Shown here one piece after another: positions 32,711 through 39,366 of a stretch of 64,000 bases of DNA. The position numbers were made by a program, and so were the translations under genes. Under the pieces are notes generated by a model. The model was not told the origin of the DNA. It worked only from the letters and a program-made list of their open reading frames with translations, and made no database searches. The stretch comes from Pontibacter coccineus. GTDB lineage: Bacteria > Bacteroidota > Bacteroidia > Cytophagales > Hymenobacteraceae. Every line of letters begins with the position of its first letter. The stretch's first letter is position 1. The DNA lies in the NCBI RefSeq assembly GCF_030546575.1, contig NZ_JAUOTN010000001.1, positions 744,001 through 808,000 on the forward strand, written 5' to 3'.

Positions 32711-33736
32711 TCAGGGAACAGGCACCTTGCCTGCCGGCAGCCTGCGCAAGCTGCGACGCGTAAATAGTTCGGTCATGACCGTACCTTCCGATTGCGGAAA
32801 AGCTATACCTAGCATCGGGGCCACCGTTGCCGAAATATCCACCAGCGTATACTTGGTTTCCACAAATCCTCCCTTCCGGAAGTCAGGGCCCAACGCCAGC
32901 AGGCTGATGCGCCGGCAGCCCTCGCAATCATCGCCGTGGTCTACCCAACCGCCGTCCACCGAATCCAGGTGGCGGCCGTGGTCCGTGGTGATCAGCAGCG
33001 TCGTTTTTTTGCGGTAATGCTTGTCTTTTCGCAGGAAGTCCCAGAGTTGCTTCGCATAGCGGTCACCACGGGCAATACCGCGCAGGTAGAACTCCCAGTT
33101 GCCTGCGTGGGCAAAGCCATCGGGCTCCATAAAGTTGATCAGCATCAGGTTGGGTCGATTGGTTTTCAGCACCTTCAGCACCTCAATTAAAGTCAGGGAG
33201 TCGGCCCGGTAGCCACTGCCCGGCCCGCTGATGCCACAGTTCAGCGAGGGCAGCTCATGGCCTTGCCAGTCGGGGTTCAGGGTGTTGCCCAGGATATCCA
33301 GTTTGTCTTTGCTCGACACGATCCAGGCGGCAGTGGCGGGTTTGCCCGTCTGCTTGCGCCAGACCTGAAAAAAGGAAGGGTTCGCAGGGAGCTCTGCCCC
33401 AGTGTTGTCGATGGCTTGATTTATCCCTGTGGTGATGGCCGTATGGCCGGAGTTGGTGTAGGTATAGCCTTCGTTCCGGAAGTTGTTGCAAAAGGTGCCC
33501 TGCGGTACCATTTTCTGCGACATGTTCGGTATAAGGCCCGGTACGGCTCCCCAGGTTTCGGAATAGCGCACCCCGTCAATCACCAGGATGATCACATTCT
33601 CGGAGCGTAAGCCTCCGGCTCCTCCTCCCGCACCGGATGCGGCGCAGGAGCTGAGTAGTGCCGCTACTGACAGGATCAGCATCATTTGTTGCCAACCTGC
33701 TTGCTGCTGCTTCAAAAACTCCCGGAGTGCGACCAT
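32711..33736 (-). CDS. Alkaline phosphatase/phosphodiesterase superfamily lipoprotein
   Basis: About 341 residues from the ATG at 33736, chosen over 33790 because it gives a basic n-region before the hydrophobic segment and lipobox ALLSSC. The metal site is visible: VIDGVRYSETW (first Asp), YTNSGHTAITTG (Ser/Thr nucleophile), and TTDHGRHLDS with DHGDDCEGCRR (His and Asp ligands). LMLINFMEPDGFAHAG matches the same superfamily (type I phosphodiesterase/nucleotide pyrophosphatase or sulfatase fold). The substrate is unknown. It is probably anchored in the periplasmic face of a membrane. Confidence 0.85.
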   Translation of the reverse strand: MVALREFLKQQQAGWQQMMLILSVAALLSSCAASGAGGGAGGLRSENVIILVIDGVRYSETWGAVPGLIPNMSQKMVPQGTFCNNFRNEGYTYTNSGHTAITTGINQAIDNTGAELPANPSFFQVWRKQTGKPATAAWIVSSKDKLDILGNTLNPDWQGHELPSLNCGISGPGSGYRADSLTLIEVLKVLKTNRPNLMLINFMEPDGFAHAGNWEFYLRGIARGDRYAKQLWDFLRKDKHYRKKTTLLITTDHGRHLDSVDGGWVDHGDDCEGCRRISLLALGPDFRKGGFVETKYTLVDISATVAPMLGIAFPQSEGTVMTELFTRRSLRRLPAGKVPVP

Positions 33737-33960
33737 ACGTGACACAAAGCAAAGATCATAAAATCCTATAATCAGGTATACGATTTCCACTAAAGTTCAG
33801 GCATCTATCCCAAGTGACCTTGTAAATTCGAAAAACCCGGCAGAATAACTTGCGTTTACGCTCAAGAATACTCTAATTGCGAACATCAAAAGATAAATGC
33901 ATACACCAGCAGCCATAGCGACCCTCCCATTGCCTTTGCCACTCGGCACTGCGCTGCTGC

Positions 33961-34101
33961 ATGCTGTTTCCGCTGATTGCTATCGTGCCGCCTATTATTG
34001 CTACGGTTATTATTACCGATGCTTTACTGCGCTCTCTCAGGCAATCAGGCGACTCAAAAACCGCACCTAAACAGGAAAAGCCTCACCATAGGCAACCCTA
34101 A
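33961..34101 (+). CDS. Possible 46-residue single-span membrane protein
   Basis: In the frame +1 to the Tyr-rich frame, ATG at 33961 gives a 46-residue peptide with one hydrophobic span (LFPLIAIVPPIIATVIIT) followed by a basic, hydrophilic tail (SLRQSGDSKTAPKQEKPHH). That layout is typical of real small membrane proteins, and an intrinsic terminator begins 13 bases after the stop. Against it, the ATG lacks the A-rich upstream context seen for the frame starting at 33897. The two readings cannot both explain the conserved bases; only comparison with relatives can decide. I do not recognise a family. Confidence 0.4.
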   Translation: MLFPLIAIVPPIIATVIITDALLRSLRQSGDSKTAPKQEKPHHRQP

Positions 34102-34114
34102 ACTGATACAACTG

Positions 34115-34140
34115 AAGCAGAGCGAAAGCTCTGCTTTTTT
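34115..34140 (+). terminator. Intrinsic terminator just upstream of phhA
   Basis: Perfect 9-bp arms AAGCAGAGC (34115-34123) and GCTCTGCTT (34128-34136), loop GAAA, then TTTT. It lies 39 bases before the phhA start. Confidence 0.85.
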
Positions 34141-34178
34141 CATTTTATACCTAATCCAAAGATTTAAAACCGAACCAT

Positions 34179-34937
34179 ATGACAGCCATGAACCTGACAC
34201 AGAACTACAGCAGCTACACGTCCGAGAACCACCAGGTATGGGCCATCCTCTACGACCGCCAGTTGCACAATCTTCCCGGCAAGGCAATACCTGAGTTTAT
34301 GGAAGGGCTTGACAAAGTAGGCTTCAGCCGCGACCGTATACCTGATTTCAACGAGATCAATCAAAAGCTCAAGCCGCTGACCGGATTTGAAGTGGTGGCT
34401 GCGCCCGGGATCGTCGATGATGCCCTGTTCTTTCAGTTGATCGCCAGCAAGCGCTTCCCAGCCACCGTGTGGGTGCGCCGCATGGACCAGCTTGACTACC
34501 TCGAGGAACCCGACATGTTCCATGACGTATTTGGCCACGTGCCACTGCTCACCATACCGGTGTACTGCGAGTTTCTGGCCAAGCTGTCCGAGCTGGCCCT
34601 CACCCACCTCGACCGACCCGATATCATTGATAGACTCACGCGCATCTACTGGTATACCATTGAGTTCGGTTTGTTCCGCAAGCCGGGCCAGCAAGCGCAA
34701 ATTTACGGAGCGGGCATCCTTTCGTCTGTTGGCGAGAGCAATCTGTCTGTATCGGAAGAAAGCGTGAAACTGGACTTCGATGTTACCCACATTCTGGACA
34801 CAGCTTACATTAAGGAGACTTTCCAGAGCCAGTACTTTTGCATCCACAGCTTTGAGCAGTTGCTCGAGAGTTTGCCAATAATTGAGGAAGCCCTGCAACG
34901 CCTACGCGCCCAGGTTGCATTGGCCGCTACCAATTAG
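34179..34937 (+). CDS. phhA: Phenylalanine 4-monooxygenase
   Basis: 252 residues, the size of bacterial enzymes without a regulatory domain. It hydroxylates Phe to Tyr with tetrahydropterin and O2. The iron ligands are His115 and His120 in DMFHDVFGHVP and Glu162 in YWYTIEFGL, with the spacing of the family. TGFEVVAAPGIVDDALFF and GAGILSSVGE are further typical segments. No pterin dehydratase gene is adjacent. It is preceded by a terminator and a Tyr-rich short frame that may control it, and closed by a 24-bp palindrome. Confidence 0.95.
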   Translation: MTAMNLTQNYSSYTSENHQVWAILYDRQLHNLPGKAIPEFMEGLDKVGFSRDRIPDFNEINQKLKPLTGFEVVAAPGIVDDALFFQLIASKRFPATVWVRRMDQLDYLEEPDMFHDVFGHVPLLTIPVYCEFLAKLSELALTHLDRPDIIDRLTRIYWYTIEFGLFRKPGQQAQIYGAGILSSVGESNLSVSEESVKLDFDVTHILDTAYIKETFQSQYFCIHSFEQLLESLPIIEEALQRLRAQVALAATN

Positions 34938-34946
34938 CTTTAAAAT

Positions 34947-34994
34947 CAAGCCCCGCCTGCGGCAGGTATATATACCTACCGCAGGCGGGGCTTG
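34947..34994. terminator. Long palindrome at the end of phhA, built with the GGTATA word
   Basis: Two adjacent 24-base arms (34947-34970 and 34971-34994) match with a single mismatch. The tips are CAGGTATA and TATACCTA, the bases are CAAGCCCCGCCTGCGG. No T run follows, so it may act as a processing or pausing structure instead of a classical terminator. Confidence 0.7.
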
Positions 34995-35013
34995 CTAAAC
35001 TATACCTGTCAGG

Positions 35014-35685
35014 TTAGTGCGTGAGGTCGTGGCTGACCATGAAGCCCAGCTTGCGCGGCCTTGACAGCTGGGAGTTTTCAAGTTTCTGCTTATAGGTAAT
35101 GCGCTCAATATCCGAGACATCCTGCCCCATTAGGTCGTTGTTCACTGCTGCCACCATAGCGCTCTCCACGATCAGGCGCAGCATGTCGTCGCTTATCACG
35201 TTGCGGGCAATACGGTCCGAAGGCAAATCCATCTGCTTCACCCCTTCTATCAGAAAGTGATTTTCAATGTTGATCAGCATGCGGCCCACCAGGTAACCCG
35301 GGTCGTCGAGGCGGTTATACTTGATGGTATCGGCCATGAAGTTGTAGGCCATGATGTGCCCGAAGAAACGACGGCGAAAGTCTTCTTCTACATAATCGTT
35401 GCGCATGATCTCGTAATCGTCCGGGAAGGTAATGATGTTGGAGTGCATCACAAATACAAGCAGATCGCCTGAGAACTTGATCTGAAATTCCAGGTCGCTG
35501 ATGGCCTTGTACTCGATCACCACATCGGCATTGTGCGTCGTGATCCGGGTGGTCAGCTCGTCCACAATTTCCTGTGAGAGCTCCTTCATGCGGGTAAAGG
35601 TTTGGTAAGTGTTGCGGTAAATAGCCTGCTTGGTAGCTGACTTTTGCTGTAGTCCTTGTATTATATCGTCGAGTCTATCTTTCAT
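35014..35685 (-). CDS. Conserved hypothetical cytoplasmic protein
   Basis: 223 residues, no signal peptide and no membrane helix. It starts with a helical basic part (DDIIQGLQQKSATKQAIY) and continues with a mixed alpha/beta core (DVVIEYKAISDLEFQIKFSGDLLVFVMHSNI) and a C-terminal helical part (RMLINIENHFLIEGVKQMDL). I do not recognise a family. It is acidic and looks like a typical soluble protein of this order. It is transcribed alone towards the end of phhA; the gene upstream is a CoA-transferase on the same strand, 121 bases away. Confidence 0.75.
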   Translation of the reverse strand: MKDRLDDIIQGLQQKSATKQAIYRNTYQTFTRMKELSQEIVDELTTRITTHNADVVIEYKAISDLEFQIKFSGDLLVFVMHSNIITFPDDYEIMRNDYVEEDFRRRFFGHIMAYNFMADTIKYNRLDDPGYLVGRMLINIENHFLIEGVKQMDLPSDRIARNVISDDMLRLIVESAMVAAVNNDLMGQDVSDIERITYKQKLENSQLSRPRKLGFMVSHDLTH

Positions 35686-35806
35686 ACTTGCTTTTTGTCG
35701 GGTGCTGTGTTTTTTACTCTAATCCTTTGGAAATAGTTATTTGGCAACCTTTTACCAGCTTCATCCACAGGCTCTTCGAGGTGCTAAATAATAAGTATCT
35801 GCCATA

Positions 35807-36961
35807 TTAGGGGGTATCAGCAAGATTATCCAGCACCTGGGCCTGGTGCTGCGCGAAGGCTGGTGGAGGCGTTACAGTTTCAGCTGCCGTTCCTTCCACC
35901 ACGAAAGCAACCTGCCGGATGCCGCTCGGGCCATTGGGCTGGGTGAGCAGCATGCGCCTGGCCTGCGGCTGTTCAAACACTTCGGGCACGCTGTTGACGG
36001 CGCCTGCCGGCACATGCAGCCTGTGCAGCTCCCGCAGCAGCCCATCGCGCTCTTGTTGCCTGATCAGCTGTTTCAGTTGTTGGTTCACCGCGCTCCGGTG
36101 CTGCACTCGGGCGCTATTGGTGGCATAGTCGGGGTTATCGGCCAGGGCAGCATCTCCCAGCACCCGGCACAGCCGTTTGAACTGTCGGTCGTCGCCTATG
36201 GCAAGCACGAGTTGCAAACCATCTTTGCAGGTATACACACTGCCGTAAGGCACAATGTTGGGGTGCTCCGACCCCATGCGCTGCGGATTGTGCCCCGCTA
36301 CCAGGTAGTTCGTTCCCTGATTGGCCAACGCCGACACTGCCGCATCAAACAGCGACACCTGCACATAGCTCCCCTTGCCGGTGCACCCGCGCTGAATCAG
36401 CGCCGTCAGGATGCCTTCCTTCAGCTGGTGCGCCGCCAGCAGATCCACCAGCGCGACGGGCATTTTGGTGGGAGGCCCGTCCGGTGAGCCGTTCATATGC
36501 ATAAACCCACTCTCCGCCTGAACCACAGCATCGTAACCCGCCCGCTGGTCTTCCAGTCCGTAGCCGGTAATGTGCCCGTATACCAGTCTCGGATTGAGCT
36601 GGGCTAAGGTATGGTAATCCACTTGCAGTTTCTCGGCGTCTCCTGGCTTGTAGCTGGCAATAATCACATCGGCTTTGGCAGCCAGTTTGTGCACAGCCTG
36701 CAGTGCATGTGGCTGGGTTATATCAAGTCCCACGGAGAGCTTCCCCCAGTTAGCCGCCGAAAAGTAAGCCGACACACCGCCCCTCGCCTGCTCGCCTGCC
36801 AGTTTCCAGCTACGCGTTACATCACCGCCGGTCGCCGCGTTTTCCAGCTTCACCACGGTAGCACCCAGCTCAGCGAAAAACTGCCCCACACTCGGTCCCG
36901 CCAGCACACTGGCCAGTTCGAGCACCAGCATATCTTTAAAAACAGGTTCTGCCATCGTCAT
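35807..36961 (-). CDS. CaiB/BaiF family (class III) CoA-transferase
   Basis: 384 residues, the usual length. The N-terminus VLELASVLAGPSVGQFFAELGATVVKLE is the classical CaiB/BaiF opening. GDVTRSWKLAG, ADVIIASYKPGDAEKLQVDY, RLVYGHITGYG and GYDAVVQAESGFMHMNG follow in family order; the Asp of GYDAVVQAESG is the expected catalytic residue. It moves CoA between organic acids; the substrate is unknown. Two Met codons (36961 and 36955) are possible starts. It lies downstream of a 27-codon mini-gene and its terminator. Confidence 0.9.
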   Translation of the reverse strand: MTMAEPVFKDMLVLELASVLAGPSVGQFFAELGATVVKLENAATGGDVTRSWKLAGEQARGGVSAYFSAANWGKLSVGLDITQPHALQAVHKLAAKADVIIASYKPGDAEKLQVDYHTLAQLNPRLVYGHITGYGLEDQRAGYDAVVQAESGFMHMNGSPDGPPTKMPVALVDLLAAHQLKEGILTALIQRGCTGKGSYVQVSLFDAAVSALANQGTNYLVAGHNPQRMGSEHPNIVPYGSVYTCKDGLQLVLAIGDDRQFKRLCRVLGDAALADNPDYATNSARVQHRSAVNQQLKQLIRQQERDGLLRELHRLHVPAGAVNSVPEVFEQPQARRMLLTQPNGPSGIRQVAFVVEGTAAETVTPPPAFAQHQAQVLDNLADTP

Positions 36962-37033
36962 CAGGTATAAGGTATAGAGCGTGCCGTTGCCTCAGGCTGA
37001 CGCTCCGCGAGCAAAGCTATTAAAAAGGGCATA

Positions 37034-37064
37034 AAAAAAGCAGCTCTTCGGGGGAAGAGCTGCC
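37034..37064 (-). terminator. Intrinsic terminator of the 27-codon mini-gene
   Basis: Read on the minus strand: GCAGCTCTTC (37064-37055), loop CCCC, GAAGAGCTGC (37050-37041), then seven T (37040-37034). A textbook terminator whose only upstream frame on that strand is the mini-gene. Confidence 0.88.
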
Positions 37065-37112
37065 AGTATGTTTTGGCTATGTTTTGTAATTAGGTTCCGA
37101 TCAGGAGGTGTG

Positions 37113-37196
37113 CTATATCAAAATAAAGATAGCATTGATGATGTTTACACCCAGTAGAAGATAGAAGTTCGGAGATTCTTGTATAGCTTTTTTCAT
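37113..37196 (-). CDS. Mini-gene for a 27-residue hydrophobic peptide
   Basis: ATG at 37196 (minus strand) opens a 27-residue peptide with a polar start (MKKAIQESPNF) and a hydrophobic remainder (YLLLGVNIINAIFILI), a likely single membrane span. The ATG follows an A-rich stretch typical for translation starts in this phylum. The stop is 49 bases before a textbook terminator on the same strand, so the frame appears to form its own transcript. A near-consensus -7 box (AACATTTG on the minus strand, 37286-37279) lies about 80 bases upstream. No family is recognised. Confidence 0.5.
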   Translation of the reverse strand: MKKAIQESPNFYLLLGVNIINAIFILI

Positions 37197-37551
37197 TTTA
37201 ATTTTAAATAAATCTTTCTTTTATATGTTTTAAGATGATTGATTATATCACTTTGGGCTTGTTTACGCCTCCCTTAATCAAATGTTTCGGCGTTAATATA
37301 AAAAAATCTATGTAAATAAAATTAAATATAATTTAAGTACTATAATGTTAAAAAGCATTCTTGATTTTTACTGAAATTTAAAGCATTCTATCTATATAGC
37401 GATTTTCTAATGCTTTGAACTTTTCGAATGCTGCGTCAACTTTTTAATTGTATCGTTATATTCTCTACTGATTGACGATGCAATATTAATATAATTTTCA
37501 ATATAAATAACATCAACTTTTAAATTTTTCTCAAATAAGGTATAAAAATCG

Positions 37552-37559
37552 TATCTTTA
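37552..37559 (+). promoter_or_regulatory. Possible -7 box of the DEAD-box helicase
   Basis: TATCTTTA differs at one position from TAnnTTTG; a T-rich -33 region lies about 22 bases upstream. The leader would be about 55 bases. Confidence 0.35.
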
Positions 37560-37606
37560 CCCCTATAAATGCGGTTTAAAGGCCGCTAGGCCATAAAAAT
37601 AATTTT

Positions 37607-37612
37607 AAGGAG
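37607..37612 (+). promoter_or_regulatory. Strong Shine-Dalgarno site that fixes a TTG start
   Basis: AAGGAG lies 6 bases before the TTG at 37619. Such strong sites are unusual in Bacteroidota, and no ATG or GTG is available in frame nearby. Confidence 0.7.
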
Positions 37613-37618
37613 ATAACT

Positions 37619-39106
37619 TTGGATTTTCGTTCATTTAACCTTCACGAAGACGTGATCACCGGAATTGAGTCGATGGGCTACAATACCCCGACCCCGGTAC
37701 AGCAGCAAGCCATTCCACTTATTCTGGAGCAGAAAGATATTATCGCCTGCGCCCAGACGGGTACCGGAAAAACAGCCGCCTACCTCTTGCCGCTGATCGA
37801 CCGTATTTCGCACGCCAACTACGACTTCACCAGCACCCTTATTCTGGTTCCTACCCGCGAACTGGCAAAGCAGATAGATGAACAAGTGGAAGGCCTGGGC
37901 TATTTCGCCCCGGTAAGTTCCATCGCCATCTACGGTGGCAGCAAAGGCGACGAGTGGGAGCAGCAGAAACGCGCTCTCACTGGCGGTGCTGATATCATCA
38001 TCGCTACGCCGGGTCGCCTGATGTCGCACATGGCGCTGGGTTATGTAAGGCTGGACCAACTCAAGTACTTGGTGCTCGACGAGGCGGACAAGATGCTGGA
38101 CATGGGCTTTATGGATGATATCCTGAAGATAGTGCGTGCCCTGCCTGCTGAGCGCCAGACGCTCCTCTTCTCAGCCACCATGCCGAAGAAAATCCGCGAC
38201 CTGTCGCAGCAAATCCTGCAGCAGCCCTCCGAGATCAACCTCGCTATTTCGAAGCCAGCCGAAGGGATAGACCAGCGCCTGTACCTGACCTACGACAACC
38301 AGAAACTTCCTTTGCTGGAGCACCTGATTCGTGAGTTGGAGGTATCGAACATGATTATCTTTACGTCCCGCAAGTCGAACGTGAACCAGATCGTGCGCTC
38401 TCTGCAGAAGATGGGCTTCCCGGCAGAAGGTATAAGCTCGGACCTGACACAGGATGAACGCGAGAAGGCGTTGCAGGGCTTCAAAAACAAGAAATACAAG
38501 ATTCTGGTGGCGACCGATATCCTCTCTAGAGGTATAGACATCGACAGCCTGAGCCATGTACTGAACTTCGACATGCCGCAGGATGCCGAGGACTACGTGC
38601 ACCGTGTGGGCCGTACGGCCCGTGCCGCCTCTACAGGTATGGCTATTACGTTTGTGAACGAGAACGACATGTACCGCGTGCGCAAGGTAGAGCAGCTGAT
38701 AGAGCGCGACCTGCCGAAACTGCCGCTTCCGGAAGGTTTCGGCGCAGCGCCGGTTTTCGATCCGACTCGCCGTGATTTTGGCCGCGGAGGCAAAGGTGGC
38801 GGAAAACCTGGTGGTGCAAGACAGGGCGGCGGCCAGCGTTCCGGCACAGGTGGCGGAGGAGACCGCAACCGGCGCAGAGGACCAAAGCCGGAAGGCACGG
38901 CCGCGCACATTGACGGAAACAGCCGCCCGATAAAAGCAGCCACCCCGAAGCCTAGAGCAGAACAGGGCGCTCCAAAGGCAGAAGGGCAGGAAGGCGACCA
39001 GAAACCGAACCGCAACAAGAGTCGTAACCGGAACCGAAATCACAACAAGCCGGGCAACGCAAACCCGCAGAACAGCACCCCACCCGTTCCGCAAGACAAT
39101 AACTAA
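37619..39106 (+). CDS. DEAD-box RNA helicase
   Basis: 495 residues. It starts at TTG (read as Met), since the conserved opening DFRSFNLHEDVITGIESMGY follows at once and no other start exists. Helicase motifs are AQTGTGKT (I), PTRELAKQ (Ia), TPGRL (Ib), DEAD (II), SAT (III), ILVATDILSRGIDI (V) and HRVGRTAR (VI). The tail after about residue 385 is low complexity: Gly/Arg-rich, then Lys/Asn/Arg-rich (KSRNRNRNHNK), suited to RNA binding. It resembles RhlE/cold-shock helicases. The stop codon lies inside a long terminator hairpin. Confidence 0.93.
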   Translation: MDFRSFNLHEDVITGIESMGYNTPTPVQQQAIPLILEQKDIIACAQTGTGKTAAYLLPLIDRISHANYDFTSTLILVPTRELAKQIDEQVEGLGYFAPVSSIAIYGGSKGDEWEQQKRALTGGADIIIATPGRLMSHMALGYVRLDQLKYLVLDEADKMLDMGFMDDILKIVRALPAERQTLLFSATMPKKIRDLSQQILQQPSEINLAISKPAEGIDQRLYLTYDNQKLPLLEHLIRELEVSNMIIFTSRKSNVNQIVRSLQKMGFPAEGISSDLTQDEREKALQGFKNKKYKILVATDILSRGIDIDSLSHVLNFDMPQDAEDYVHRVGRTARAASTGMAITFVNENDMYRVRKVEQLIERDLPKLPLPEGFGAAPVFDPTRRDFGRGGKGGGKPGGARQGGGQRSGTGGGGDRNRRRGPKPEGTAAHIDGNSRPIKAATPKPRAEQGAPKAEGQEGDQKPNRNKSRNRNRNHNKPGNANPQNSTPPVPQDNN

Positions 39107-39150
39107 ACAGAAAGGGCCACTCCTACCGGGGTGGCCCTTTCTGTTTAGTT
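39101..39150. terminator. 23-bp hairpin terminator overlapping the helicase stop codon
   Basis: Arms 39101-39123 and 39128-39150 with loop TACC pair throughout apart from one G-T. The TAA stop (39104-39106) is part of the left arm. Confidence 0.85.
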
Positions 39151-39366
39151 ATTGTGTGCAGCTTCATCGGTGGCATCACTTGTTTTCATCTATGGAAAAC
39201 GGTCCTTTGTATAATATTCAGAGATTAATATATATTATTCAATACCTTTCTATTCGTTACTGCTACGTCCCACGGCATCTGTTGTCAATTCAGGCTAAAG
39301 TGAAGTGCAGAGACAGGGCTGCTACAGCCTGGTACTGATCGTGTCATCCAAACAATTTACTCCAAA

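Larger units (their letters stand above)
33897..34140 (+). promoter_or_regulatory. Candidate tyrosine-codon attenuator upstream of phhA
   Basis: An ATG at 33897, preceded by an A-rich stretch, opens a 57-codon frame ending at 34070. Residues 29-40 read YRAAYYCYGYYY, seven Tyr codons in twelve, followed shortly by Phe. Just after the last Tyr codon, GCTCTCTCAG (34031-34040) can pair with CTGA (34112-34115) and AGAGC (34119-34123), which would break the terminator at 34115-34140. The phhA ATG follows 39 bases later with no evident promoter between. PhhA makes tyrosine, so stalling at Tyr codons would raise synthesis logically. Weak points: the stop lies beyond the antiterminator arm, and another reading frame here also looks like a gene. 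Confidence 0.4.
36962..37618. other. Long AT-rich spacer before the DEAD-box helicase
   Basis: 657 bases. It contains two AGGTATA words next to the CoA-transferase start, a minus-strand terminator (37034-37064), a 27-codon minus-strand frame (37113-37196) and, at its right end, the likely promoter and ribosome binding site of the helicase. The middle (37200-37540) is very AT-rich and shows nothing else I can name. Confidence 0.7.

Noticed and set aside
33977..34294. 105-codon frame with Leu-rich start overlapping the phhA leader and start
   Set aside because: It overlaps the confident phhA gene out of frame, crosses the terminator, and its Leu/Arg-rich start is the third frame of the Tyr/Ile region.
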